Source: Apostichopus japonicus
Lineage: Eukaryota; Echinodermata; Holothuroidea; Aspidochirotida; Stichopodidae
Direction of reading: 5' to 3'
DNA: 64,000 nucleotides
Assembly: GCF_037975245.1 (NCBI RefSeq)
Contig: NC_092561.1
Coordinates: forward strand, 62,001-126,000
In this document: in pieces, positions 42,301-52,180 of the stretch
Layout of the letters: every line of letters starts with the position of its first letter
Numbering within the stretch: the first letter of the stretch is position 1
Made by a program: the position numbers and the translations under genes
Notes under the pieces: model-generated
Told to the model about the DNA's origin: nothing
Seen by the model: the letters and a program-made list of their open reading frames with translations, nothing else
Databases searched by the model: none

Positions 42301-43902
42301 GTCTAAAACATGTTCCACCAATAGTAAAACCTATCACACCACTGGTAATGTTTTATCATGGAACTTCATAACAAGAACAAGCTTTGCTGTTGCTGATGGG
42401 AAGGTGAAGGGGAGGGAGAAAGAGGGGGAGGGAGTAGAGGGGGAAGGGAGGGGGAGGGAGGGATATGTGTGTAAGCAATCTGAGGAATCAGGACACGAGC
42501 ATAGCCATCTCATTTTTCATGAGAAGGTGAAGGGAAGGCCAATTTTTCATTGAATAAAATATGACAAAACTAGTGCACATAAACACTGAAGACATATATA
42601 GCCTACATAATTTCACAGGTGGAAAGGTGACCCATGGACTAAGAAGATGGGAATGAATGAGTGTATTTGGATGTTGACAAACATGATTTTGTGGCCAGGG
42701 GTGGGGGTTGGGTCTAGAACAATCTTGAATGCTTGAAGAAAATTGTGAAAAAAAATGTAGAAAGGGAAAAGAGATGCTAGCTTACTCTTTGCTCCTCTGA
42801 GAACGAATCCAAAACCCTTCTTTCCTCTGGATAGTACTGCTACTCGTGGTTCGAAAAACGCACCGTGTGTACTGTGACATGTAGAAGACGAAGAAACTGT
42901 TAACTTTCTCCAAACCTTGCAAGGTTTTAGGGCATTGAAAATTACAACAATAAGTTGTTGCTTAATCACCATAGAAATTGGACACCAGAGGAATGTATTT
43001 CTTTTACAATTCATCCTTTTTTGCAAGATTTTTGGTAAAAATATCATATCTTTTTCGTTTTGTTCATGCTTGGTTGCTTCTCTGTTTATTAAAAAGAGCA
43101 AATTTTTAAGTGTCTATCCCATTGTGTGGGAAAATAGGAGAACAACTCTCTTTTGTTATAGATATAATTTTCAGGTATTATCATGATCATATTTCATGTA
43201 ATAACTGACTAATAATAGTACTAATGTGTATTCAGCTATTAAAGACAAAAGGGTGCATACTGTGAGAAACAAAGATATGTTCCTCTTCAATTTGTCACAG
43301 CGCTCCTCTATTTGTCATAGAGAGGTGTGTGAGCGAAACAGAGACACAAGAGAAAGAGATGGGATGATCTAGAAATCTTAAGTTGGTGACTTCATGATTT
43401 ATGAGAGTTTGCTAGCTGAAACTGTAAAACAACTTCATGTTGGTATAAACTATTTTTTATTCACATAGTTGTATTAACACAAATTCCCTATTTCTAGCAA
43501 TAAAATTCAGACAACCCAAAACAGCCAGGGAAGGAAGTTTGTAATTCTTTTAACCCATTCTTGCAAACCTTCTGTGCCAATGAATAATGATGACCATCTT
43601 ACAAAAAGAAATATGTGAGGAAAGTAAAATATAAGATGGTGGAATGTGATAGAGATATATAGGTTAAAAAAGAATGGAAAAAAATGATTTATTTTATCGA
43701 TGGATTAAAAAAACGAGAAACCAAATACTCACTCTGCCAGTTTAAGTGTTGCCGTGCCTTTACCATTTTTCATCCCGGGATCTAGAGAACGAAAAGAAGG
43801 AGAAATGTTCAAACTCCTGCGATTACGGGATCTCATTTTTTTCATCATGTTCACTCTACCGGTGGAGAGGCTGTAAGATGACGACGATAAATGGAATGCC
43901 AT
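27136..43902 (-). CDS. SHANK: SHANK-type postsynaptic scaffold, PDZ to SAM part (8 exons)
   Basis: SHANK proteins organise the postsynaptic density and cortical actin through ankyrin, SH3, PDZ, proline-rich and SAM parts. Model on the minus strand (seen): 43902-43733, 42871-42786, 40664-40537, 37723-37591, 35855-35709, 30988-30875, 29846-28263 and 27362-27136; all splice phases agree; 2589 nt, 862 residues. The PDZ spans about residues 65-160 with GFGFVLRGAK (carboxylate loop), EFPALQYLESVD and HQQVVHMV, whose histidine predicts class I ligands. A long Ser/Pro-rich region with several polyproline stretches follows, then a SAM domain at about 795-860. EFPALQYLESVD next to GFGFVLRGAK is diagnostic for SHANK. 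Ankyrin and SH3 parts are not recognised in the window, so the N-terminus may be incomplete. MICAL lies tail to tail with it. Confidence 0.9.
27363..28262 (-). other. SHANK intron before the SAM exon
   Basis: No gene or repeat array recognised. Confidence 0.6.
28263..29846 (-). CDS. SHANK: SHANK long exon: Ser/Pro-rich scaffold region
   Basis: 528 uninterrupted codons (about residues 260-788), phase 1 on both sides. It contains polyproline stretches KPLPPPPMRSSSLP, APPPVKQPS, RPPLPPVKVKEKPPPPRPR, typical SH3/WW/EVH1 ligands, and long Ser-rich runs near the end. Three short related basic helices (AALIAKAAADKNRK, LMAAIARRKAKVE and LASALAKRRSTME) recur; I cannot name them. No classical Homer-binding PPxxF motif was seen. 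The size and composition match the large proline-rich exon of SHANK genes. Confidence 0.9.
29847..30874 (-). other. SHANK intron
   Basis: No element recognised. Confidence 0.6.
30875..30988 (-). CDS. SHANK: SHANK exon: acidic/Ser linker, possibly with an alternative terminal form
   Basis: 114 nt, phase 1 in and out: SSSSDGTEEHGSRIG, RPISSFFEDELFDQIGAQCQ. The donor CAAG|GTGGTT is weak. If it is not used, the frame continues through CQGGLLSKLDCSANKLKK to TAA at 30825-30827, which would give a short protein without the proline-rich and SAM parts. Both forms are possible. Confidence 0.65.
31233..31940. repeat. 177-bp tandem repeat, four copies, in a SHANK intron
   Basis: CTGGATCAAGATTGTAGTGT begins at 31233, 31411, 31588 and 31765 (178, 177, 177 bp apart) with few differences. 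Each unit contains two 12-bp perfect palindromes (GTGAACGTTCAC, GTACAGCTGTAC) and a GC-rich GACCTC...GAGGTC dyad. Confidence 0.92.
32650..32673 (-). CDS. Candidate 24-nt SHANK microexon
   Basis: On the minus strand GCCACAG | 24 nt | GTGAGTATC. It enters and leaves in phase 1, exactly as its neighbours require, and would add DDVNMGID without breaking the frame. The donor is strong and the pyrimidine tract poor. Microexons of this size are common in neuronal scaffold genes (established in general). Its use here is inference. Confidence 0.4.
35709..35855 (-). CDS. SHANK: SHANK exon after the PDZ domain
   Basis: 147 nt, phase 1 both sides. Codes AKHPKKLSRFQQRTVSSFES, then DTWSVCSSLGEMDDRD and IRPEVEIISI. 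The basic stretch followed by a Ser/acidic linker fits the segment after the PDZ. Acceptor CCATACTTGCAG; donor ATTG|GTAGGT. Confidence 0.8.
35856..37590 (-). other. SHANK intron with candidate microexon
   Basis: Contains a candidate 12-nt microexon at 37251-37262 and A-rich runs near 35915-35960. Nothing else recognised. Confidence 0.5.
37251..37262 (-). CDS. Candidate 12-nt SHANK microexon
   Basis: Minus strand: pyrimidine-rich CCCTCATCACAG | GTCCTTCTCATC | GTAAGA. Twelve nt keep the phase-1 frame between the PDZ-end exon and the next exon, changing LEKL-AAKH to LEKL-GPSHPAKH. Both sites look good, but 12 nt is very short and chance cannot be excluded. Confidence 0.3.
37591..37723 (-). CDS. 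SHANK: SHANK exon: C-terminal half of the PDZ domain
   Basis: LNGEDVTSAPHQQVVHMVVT, then PDTIVMKVVTAPN. The His of HQQVV is the first residue of PDZ helix B and predicts Ser/Thr at ligand position -2. 133 nt, phase 0 in, 1 out. Donor TTAG|GTGAGT. Confidence 0.92.
37724..40536 (-). other. SHANK intron
   Basis: Mostly unremarkable; CCAT repeats near 38993-39010 and a C/T/A-rich, G-poor stretch at about 39030-39600. Ends next to the palindrome at 40421-40468. Confidence 0.6.
40421..40468. repeat. Perfect 48-bp palindrome without spacer, CRE-like centre
   Basis: Two 24-bp arms, 40421-40444 and 40445-40468, are exact reverse complements with no loop. The centre reads TGACGTCA, the consensus cAMP-response element. 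It lies 69 bp downstream of the middle PDZ exon, inside the intron. Confidence 0.9.
40537..40664 (-). CDS. SHANK: SHANK exon: middle of the PDZ domain
   Basis: Codes PKNPSVEFVPTKEFPALQYL, then ESVDRGSPADKAGLLRGDFL and LE. EF(x)PT(x)(x)FPALQYLESVD is the signature extended loop of SHANK PDZ domains. 128 nt, phase 1 in, 0 out; donor GAG|GTTAGC. Confidence 0.94.
40665..42785 (-). other. SHANK intron
   Basis: Carries the MITE-like copy at 40893-41257, a 22-bp direct duplication (CTGTCATGTGACCAACATTG) at about 41472-41514, an A/G run at 41778-41805, a CT microsatellite near 41899-41915 and a GGGA-rich stretch near 42400-42460. Confidence 0.6.
40893..41257. mobile_element. TTAA-flanked MITE-like element, copy 2 (inverted relative to copy 1)
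   Basis: Reverse-complement relative of 15051-15406; the ends CATTGAAGACTCGCCCC and GCGCGAGTCTTCACA are inverted. TTAA follows at 41258-41261; the left flank no longer reads TTAA. No coding capacity. Confidence 0.7.
42786..42871 (-). CDS. SHANK: SHANK exon: start of the PDZ domain
   Basis: THGAFFEPRVAVLSRGKKGF, then GFVLRGAK. The GFGF carboxylate-binding loop is intact. 86 nt, phase 2 in, 1 out. Acceptor CTACATGTCACAG; donor AAGA|GTAAGC. Confidence 0.92.
42872..43732 (-). other. SHANK intron
   Basis: Nothing recognised beyond ordinary AT-rich sequence. Confidence 0.6.
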
Positions 43903-43929
43903 GACGACAAAATGGCCGCTCTTCTCACT
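43733..43929 (-). CDS. SHANK: Most 5' SHANK exon found
   Basis: From ATG at 43902 it codes 56 residues (MAFHLSSSSYSLSTGRVNMM to TATLKLA), Ser- and Arg-rich, and leaves in phase 2 as the PDZ exon requires. An in-frame TAG at 43932-43930 precedes the ATG. That TAG is also the end of a good acceptor (TTTTTTTGACATCTAG), so the exon could instead be internal, beginning SEKSGHFVV in phase 0 and joined to upstream SH3/ankyrin exons outside the window. Start choice is uncertain. Confidence 0.65.
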
Positions 43930-45350
43930 CTAGATGTCAAAAAAAGTCTCTCTTTTTTTTACAAAAGTCTCCAAAATTGAAAAGACAGTCAGACAACAAA
44001 AGGCAAAATGACTGTCAGGACAGCCTTAAAATGCTACAAAAGATGTGCGACAACGTGAAAACCATTAGGATATTATTTTTCTATCATTAACATTCTTTCA
44101 TCAAAGGGTGTGCAGTTTCATTCTTGCTTATTCCAATCTTTAATATTCCATATTTCTTTCCCTTCAAAAATCTTGGATGTGGCATATGATGACGATAGAC
44201 ATATCACCTCTGCAAGTCGTTTTGCAAACATCAATTTTGTCTCCATAAAAAGTCAACCAAAGAATGTCAAAAATTTTCTTGAATAATCAATAACCACTTA
44301 GATCAGAAAGTGAGACATGATATGTTTCTTGTCTGACATGTTTTTTTTTCCAAATCTTTCAGAACCTGCACGGCGTTGTCCTTGCACAAGCTTTCAGAAA
44401 AATGTTGCAACCAGTTCTTCCAAACTAGTTTTGAATATTTCTTGATAATCTGTGGAATCTCCCAATTGAATATGATACAAGGAGGGGTTCCTTTTATCTC
44501 TCTTCAAGCTAAGGTGGTGGTGGCAGCTTTGTGCAGAATTTCCATCCATGAAGGTGACTAGGAAGATTTTCTGTGAAGATTAAATAATCTCTTTTGATCC
44601 CTTGATCCACAAAATTCGGCAGACAGCTACTCCAGAACAGAATATACTTACAGTAAGACTCCCCACACAGGCCCATACAACACTGTGGAATTTTAAAAAT
44701 ATACTATTAATGCTTTTAAATCCTGATGATTTTCACTTGTACTCCGCAGGTTATTTTAGGGGGGGGGGGGTTTTGAGAAATGTTTTAGTACAAATATTAA
44801 AGAAAAACAGCTTACAAAAGCCACTGCAAAAGATTGCAGCTGCCAGCTGGGGAGATTTGTTATTTTAGAGTGAAGGCATAGAATATGATTACTCTTCACT
44901 CATACATTCTGTCCGAGCACTGGTTTTATTTGAGTGGTTAATTCATCACACATTTCCGGGCAAAATAATAATCTTTATGTTTAAATTTCTTTGTCAAGTC
45001 TGTATTTGATTTTGTTGTAAGTATGAATGGTTGCTAAGGAGTGGGTGACCTGACTGTTTCATACACAGGTTGAACCATTGCATTATTCACCCCGTCACGG
45101 TTGGATTCCAGTTGCCAAACACATGTGGTCTAAACCTATTGTAGTACTAGATGGCCTTTATAAGTATTCCAGTTCCAACATATTAAAATACAGTAGAAAA
45201 GTGTAATACCAGTAAAACTACATCAAAACACAATGTAATGTCGGCTTAGTTGCTAAACATTAATCACCTACCCAGTATGTCACGCTTACATGAGAGTGAA
45301 ATTACAACAGTATCTTGAAGTGGGGTTGTATGTGTATATATATAAATATA
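43930..45350. other. Region upstream of the 5'-most SHANK exon
   Basis: No promoter motif or exon could be assigned; either first-exon promoter or long intron. A poly-G run lies near 44759-44770. Confidence 0.5.

Positions 45351-45352
<2 letters not shown>

Positions 45353-45386
<34 letters not shown>
45353..45386. repeat. AT microsatellite
   Basis: A run of AT dinucleotides directly beside the tail of the tRNA/hammerhead repeat. Confidence 0.95.
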
Positions 45387-45390
<4 letters not shown>

Positions 45391-45530
45391 AATAAATAAA
45401 GAATTAAACACCAGAAACATTCCCCTTCACCACCGGTTTCGCCCTTTTGGGACTCATCAGGCGAAGGTAGGAATCGAACCCCCGATCTTCGTGTCACGAA
45501 CCGTAGCCCGTACCACTCGACCACAGTGAT
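45387..45530 (-). mobile_element. tRNA-derived SINE-like repeat with hammerhead-like module
   Basis: On the minus strand: Pol III A box TGGTCGAGTGG (45523-45513), B box GGTTCGATTCC (45480-45470), then the hammerhead-like core at 45467-45424 and an AT-rich tail with TTTATTTATTTA. The 5' end is joined to the inverted repeat 45528-45631. The tRNA-like cloverleaf is only partial: the anticodon and acceptor stems are broken. Confidence 0.65.
45424..45467 (-). ncRNA. Hammerhead-ribozyme-like motif, probably inactive
   Basis: The minus strand reads stem I CCTTCGC, then CTGATGAG, a short hairpin TCCCAAAAGGG, CGAAAC, then CGGTG and stem I GTGAAGG. Core boxes CUGAUGA and GAAA are exact. Stem I can form 7 pairs (one G-U), stem II four, and a minimal stem III ACC/GGU is possible. 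The residue at the cleavage position is G where active hammerheads have A, C or U, so self-cleavage is doubtful. The type I layout resembles ribozymes of animal retroelements. Confidence 0.6.
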
Positions 45531-45631
45531 TCTACTGGTGTGTTAAAGTGTATAAATTGGCTTGGATAATACGCCCTATATGACAGTTATATACTAAGCC
45601 AATTTATACGCATTCACACACCAGTAGAATC
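45528..45631. repeat. 36-bp inverted repeat with 32-bp spacer
   Basis: Arm 45528-45563 and arm 45596-45631 are reverse complements with about four mismatches; both outer ends read GATTCTACTGGTGTG. One arm abuts the tRNA-like repeat. Confidence 0.85.
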
Positions 45632-45639
45632 ACCAGTAG

Positions 45640-45925
45640 ACTCCTAAATAGAGGTACTCAAACTAGTCAATGCATGACCTCCTAGATAGAGGTACTGTAA
45701 CTAGTAAATTCACAACCTCCTGCATAGAGGTACTGTTACTAGTATACTTTACACAACCTCCTACATAGAGGTACTGTAACTAGTATACTGTACATGTCCT
45801 AGAAAGAGGTACTGTAACTAGTAGACACAACCTCCTAGATAGAGGTACTGTTACTAGTAGTTACTGTACACAACCTCCTACATACAGGAACTGTGACTAG
45901 TATACTTTACACAACCTCTTAAGAA
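45640..45925. repeat. Degenerate tandem repeat, about 36-47 bp units
   Basis: Seven or so copies of ACAACCTCCTAGATAGAGGT followed by ACTGTAACTAGTA with variable spacing. CCTCCTAGATAGAGG is a short dyad. Confidence 0.8.
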
Positions 45926-48900
45926 AGGTACGATATAAACTAATACAAATGCACTCTTTATTTCTAGCTCTTCTTTAAGAAAGATAGCCTAAGTAGCTTT
46001 GCAATTAATAAGTCCAGAACAACGGTTCTGAAAGTAGTTTTCATAATTTGCAGAGAGGCTTTAATTACAATAAGCACACGATTGTAAAACTGAATATGTA
46101 GATTTCTTGATACATTTTACTGATGCCGGAACAGTTAAAGCTATGAAGTACTGCATTGTGGTGGGAATAAGAACTGACAACATTATAAGTTATGGCATTT
46201 ATGGCTAACATTCCATTTTCCTATTAACATACGTATATCAATTTAACATATACTAAACTTTGATAAAAGCCAAGACACTTGATTTTTGGAAACTTTCCAC
46301 GAAATAGTGGGATTTATGTAAGCGTTGTGACTGATTGACATGGTTGAGAGAACATGTGAACTGTTCTGTTTACAGAGTCAATCTGTCTTTCTAAAGTACA
46401 CATCCTGAAATTGCTATGCGATTTGCGGTAATGACAGGTAAACAACATATGAAGAACTTGTCCAAGTTCAATTGTAATCGGTGTCACGAATCTTAGGCAG
46501 TGAGACCTAGTTTCCAAGATCGTCAGTATAACTTCACGAGTTCAACAATCTCAAAATCTGCTACAAGTTTGCCAAAAGGTTTCTAACTTTTTTAATTTTC
46601 CCAGATTATTGAAGAATATTAGTACTACAACAACAAGTTGTCCCACTATTTCAAGGCAAAATTTAATTATTTTGAATGTTATCTAAAAGTTTTGAAAATT
46701 TCAAGTTAAAACACGAAAAGCCACTTATTTGGCATATATTCTAGCATATTTCATGAAAATGTCTCAGACTTCCACTGTAACGGACAACAAAACAAGAAAC
46801 ACTGCACTGTGCTCGTAAATTCCAGCTGTTATGTAGAAGGAATCAAACAATTCCCAATCAGAATCTTGACTGTTAAGGATGGAAGAAAGTGTGACACAGC
46901 ATCACCGCTAAAAATGACAAACTTCCTTCAAAAATTCAATTTTTGTCTATATAACATCAACTTTCCAAAAAATACAAAGAAACACAAAACAAAATTCCCT
47001 TCCACTTGAATTTACTGACCAATAATGGTTCTAGGCTTCTAGTTTTCACTGTTATTGCAGTAGTCCAGCCTTTTGAAGCATATTTCAACTTTCAAGCTCA
47101 CATTTCACACTTATGTCTTTTGTACAGAGCAATTTTCCTACAGCTACTGTGTTTAGTATACAATTTCCTTTTTAACAAGGGCATAACAAATTTGATAGAA
47201 GACAGGCTGATATTAAACCAATTATTGCAGATGGAGCAATTAAAATATTTGAAATATTCAGCTGTGAAGCATTTTTCATCTGTTTGGAAAATGTCTTTTC
47301 ATGGTTTGAAGCAATCAACTATTAATGCCGTACTCACAGGACACTAGCTGTTGTAATGTAACAAGATCAAGTCAAACTAGGTATATACTGAATTATTGAA
47401 TTATTCTACATTATGACCTAACCAATCAATCAATCAGTCAATGCTAGGAAGATTACTCCTGAAATCAATTCTTGGATAATTACATCCCTTGGGTGTGGTC
47501 AGTCATTTGAGCTGTTACAGTACCTGATAAGACTACAAAGTTTGAAGCCAAGATTTCCAGAAGACTCCAGAAGACATTGTGGGGTCAAAATTTGGTCAAT
47601 CAAGTACTGGTTATTGTCATTAGCCACTTAGTGATAGATAAAACAGTAGCAGATAATTACAGCATGATGACATCACACAAATAAACTAAAACAAACAAAT
47701 TGGACATGATGCTGACAGATCTGAAATGTGTCATATTTTGTAAATGTTAGGTTCATTTTTCTTAATTTTATTGGAAGGCCCCTACATAGCCAATAGTTGG
47801 TCTCAAAAGTTAATTTGTTAATACACAAACATATACAACTAACAGCAACAACTCCTGCTGGATTTAAATAATGCACAATCTGTGTAGTTTTCAGTCCCCC
47901 TCCCTCCCCTTCCCCCTAGTCCCCTCCCCCCCAAAAAAAACAATCTCACCAGATATGATGAAGTCATCCAGAAAAAACCTTTTAATGTTTTCAAAATAAA
48001 ACATTGAATTCAAATTTCTGTATAAGATTTGCTTTTGAAAACGGTTTATGACTCACTACTTAGCAGCAGTGCCAGCAGAATTGTTGTTAGCCCACACATA
48101 TTTCTCAGAATAAGGTGTTGCCAGTAAATGAGAATATTGATCTCATTGAAGTCTTGTTCACTCAGATCTGCACCAAACTTCCTGTAATAGAATTATCTAA
48201 ACCTACAGTATACTTACTATAAAACTTGTAAATATTATTATTTTCCTTTTTTTTTTTGGGGGGGGGGCAAGTTGCCAACACTTGACCCAATGCTACACTT
48301 TCATTGACCATCTTCTTAGAAACTTGAAGAGAGAAACAAAAGTGCCTCCATCCATCAATATTCTAGAGTTTTCCAAACACAAAAATAATACCGCTACAAA
48401 ATATTGAATATACATCACTAAAACATGAAACAACTCCACTTACTGGGAATACAGTCATTATGCCAATATTTCATATCCTCAAAATTTGGGGTGAAAGTTC
48501 AAGCAACTGAGATTGGCAAACTCGTGAGGGAAAACACCTTTGAATGCTGTCCCCCCCCCCCCCTTCTACCTTACTTAAAGCAGCTTTTTGAGTTTGGTTG
48601 GCAACTTTCCCTAAATCTCCCTGAGTATTATTCCATGTTGTAGGTGGGGAGGGGAGGGGGGGAAGGTAGATTAAGGATTACTTAGTTTATTATTATCATT
48701 ATTTTTGTTGTTGTTGGTGTTTCTTTTCGTAGAAGGGAGTGTGTTACTTTGTTACACCCACCAGGGATTCTAATGCGCTTACTATCACAGCTTGTAAATC
48801 ACTTGTATATATTCTCTCTTTATCTCTTGTAAATTTGTGAAAAAACAAATAAATAAATGAAATGAAATTACTCAAAATAAGAATGGAATTGCTCTTGAAC

Positions 48901-51511
48901 TGAAACTGAATTGATGATCTCCTAGAGGTTTCCACCAAATGAAGGTTCACAGAGTAAGTAAATAATTAAGTTGATTCTATCATAAAGATTTTGTCTGTCA
49001 TTGGGCGGGGGAACATTTCATAGTACCCATTTAATACACCAAAAAGATACAGTCGGGGAAACTTCAAAATTACTTTTTTAGTCATCTACTGGAAATGAAG
49101 CTTAACAAAGTCAAACTTTTGAACTCCATTGATATGAGATCATTTTATGATAAAAACAGGATAAAAAAAAAAATTAGACAAATTTAACCAACTCAGTAAA
49201 GCTTCTTTAAATCATATCTTATGCAATGATTGTGACCTTTGACATATGTCAGCTATAACTTACAGTAATGATAAGAGTATTTGGCATGTGTGATATAGGA
49301 ATGTCAGTTGGATGTCATTCTTTCTTTACATTTTTTTTACATCATACTGTGCACAAAGGGTGAAACGCTTACATGTGCCTTCTATATATGCAACATGACA
49401 TTATGGGGAACATTGCTTAAAGCAGCTAACCTTTTGAATGACAAAATTGTCTTGCAGCTGAGCTCAGATATCTGACAGTTTACTGTACTTGGCAATTATC
49501 CTTAGCAAGTTTGTTCAACCTTGCTATGATGCAGTTACTTCTCAGGGAATCTGAATCCAACCATTCTTGGGGAGAGGGGGGAGGGGAGGGGGGTTGAGGA
49601 GGGGGGTGGAGATATCTTTCTCAGTCGCTGCACTGTGATTGTGGAATATATTATCACTTGAAATCAAGACGGGCTGAGAGTGTCTCGTCCTTTAAAAAGA
49701 AGCTTATAACTCCCCTGATGTGACAAGCTTTTGAGCCTTGAGCGCCATTTTCTGGGTGGATTGCGTGCACATGACAAATCATTGATATAACTTATTATAG
49801 TATTATCATTAATAGTTACATGGCTGAACTTATCAAGTCTCATGCCAAATAAAAATCAAGAATATTAGGTGATGGGGGGGGGGAGGATGGAGTTTTGTAA
49901 TCCTGAATAAGGTCTTACGATTGATTTTTCAATCAATTGCAGGTGCACGTGCTCATGTGTTCACTGTGAATGGAATCGTGAAGTGCTCTCTTCTTATCGT
50001 TCAGTTGTATAGCTGATGTTGAGTTCTTGCACACTGCAGTGCATGTGTTTTGCAAGACTAGAGCAAACTCACAACCTACACTGCTTTAATTAGTAAGGCC
50101 ATGGAAACACCTTATACTGGATGAACAATGATCATCTGGGAACAAGATTTTAAAAGAGTCTTAACTCAATTTCCTGTTTAAGCTTATACCAAACTTTCCT
50201 AGAAAAATGTTGCATTTGGCAGTGGGGTGGGTTCACTTGTTGCTTTAAGACCATGATTCCATGTCACCTGCAGATCTGGTTAGATCTTTGTTAGATCTTT
50301 GGTTATTCAAACAAAGTGGTGCAATAACAAATATTTGGGTTTTTGTATTCACATAAGGAAGTGTCACACATTTCGATGAAAAAAAAGTGTGTTGCACAAA
50401 TTTAATAAAAGGTATGATTGGGCTTCAATTGTAAACATCTTTCAGGAACCTTTAACCATTTCCTATACGTTGTTAGGTAACTAGTATGGTATCAACAGAT
50501 TGTGTTAAATTAAAAGGTTTATATGTATAACATATATATATTATATGATTTCCAGTCAAAAATGCATCCAGTGACCGTTCGTTGACACTAACAAACATGC
50601 CTATGGTCAACTGTACTTACATATATGTACGGACATTGTGATATAACCACATCATCACATGCATCTTAATTAAATTAAACCTATTCGCTGCTTAAGGAAA
50701 TTACCCAATTAGGATGGGGCAAACCAGACTGACCTCTCTTTTATTATTAGTAACATTAACTACTGTAATGCTGATTAACGTTGTTGCCCGTACTACGCAA
50801 ACAAGCATTTTAAGTATGACAGAACAAATTCTGCGACGATGAGTCCCCGTAGCAAAATGTAAGGCTGACAGGGTGCTGATTTTGCCCTGATATCGAGGCA
50901 GTAACTGCAGGACACTCTAAGCAGGCATACATGTGAATATTTGCAGCTAACATGATATAAATATATGTTAGGCCCAAGAAGGGAGTTTCCAACCCGGACA
51001 CTCAAGGACTTGTGAGAATTGAGGCTGACACAGAGCTGATGATAACAATGTCGGGGCCGATGAGGCATAATAAAGCAAACTCTTATCCTTCTTACTGGGC
51101 ACGACATTTAGGCTGCAATTATTACCAAAACCTGACACAGGGAATGACACACAGAGTACAGATGCCATATATTAAAATTAAATTACCTTTGGTACAATCT
51201 GGTAGTACATGTATACTCCACAAATAAAAGGAAAGAAAATGTACTGTAAAATACTATAAGACTGCTACTTTTCCTGTCCACCCAATTTGCACTCAAGGGG
51301 CAACCAAACTTAGGCATTAAATTGAACGGTTAACAAAGGTGAGAGTAAGATATTTCATTACATGTGTGGGACACAATAAAAATTACATAACTTGCTTACT
51401 AAAAGCAGTCAAAGTTTGTGTTATGGGTGCATATTACATGAATTGGTAAGGAAAAAAAATCATCAAAAGTTACAAACCCCCACGCAACATTCAACTCTGT
51501 AAGTACTACTT
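45926..51511. other. Non-coding region without recognised gene
   Basis: AT-rich, with poly-C/G tracts near 47895-47935, 48255-48270, 48551-48563, 49570-49610 and 49874. No exon-like frame or SHANK ankyrin/SH3 similarity seen on either strand. Confidence 0.5.
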
Positions 51512-52180
51512 TATATGGGTGTTACTAAAACGAATGACAATTGCGTTGCACAAAGCGAATGACAATATGTTGTACACACTAAAAAAATGCGTTGACTAAA
51601 ACGAATGACAATAATGACAGCACAGACATTTGCTTCAACCGGATATCACAGTTCAGACTTCGTGGGTATCTAGATCTAGTAAAGTACGGACAAGATAAAA
51701 ACGCACCTTATAGTAAGCGAAATTGTAAGTCTGATATTAAAAAGTAAATTTAACGTCATTTTTCCGATATTAATTGTTAGAAACTAACAATACTATAATC
51801 TTGAAACGGCTTCAGTTATCTTTCTATATAAATCTATACAGAGGTAAAAAGCACAGCACTCAAGCGCATTCTCACACAAAATCATTCCCTGTGGTTTCTA
51901 TCCGTAAATTACACCAAAACCCTACAACCACGTAACATGCGATTTTCCTCAATCATTTTTGGGCAGAAAACCAATAACCGCATTTACTCCACTCCGTTAA
52001 TCATTCTATCTCCACTCAACACTGTCCTTCGTTGTCATTCGTTGTCATTCGCTGTCATTCGCTGTCATTCGCTGTCATTCGCTGTCATTCGCTGTCATTC
52101 GCAAATGATAATTTACCCTGTACAAAGTCAATTGTCATTCGGTCATTCGCTGTCATTCGTTTTAGTTTGTCCCCTTTATA
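51512..52180. mobile_element. MITE-like element with subterminal CGAATGACA repeats
   Basis: Inverted ends: ACTAAAACGAATGACA at 51524-51539 and its complement at 52151-52166. Outer bases TATATGGG and CCCTTTATA extend the symmetry to TA-flanked ends. CGAATGACA recurs three times near the left end. On the right its complement forms a 10-bp tandem GCTGTCATTC array (seven units, 52031-52100). No coding capacity. Tc1/mariner-like TA target is inference. Confidence 0.65.

Noticed and set aside
44394-44549. 51-codon minus-strand frame (begins MDGNSAQSCHHHH) upstream of SHANK
   Set aside because: No splice sites with fitting phase and no resemblance to SHANK SH3 or ankyrin parts; kept only as a place to check for a 5' exon.
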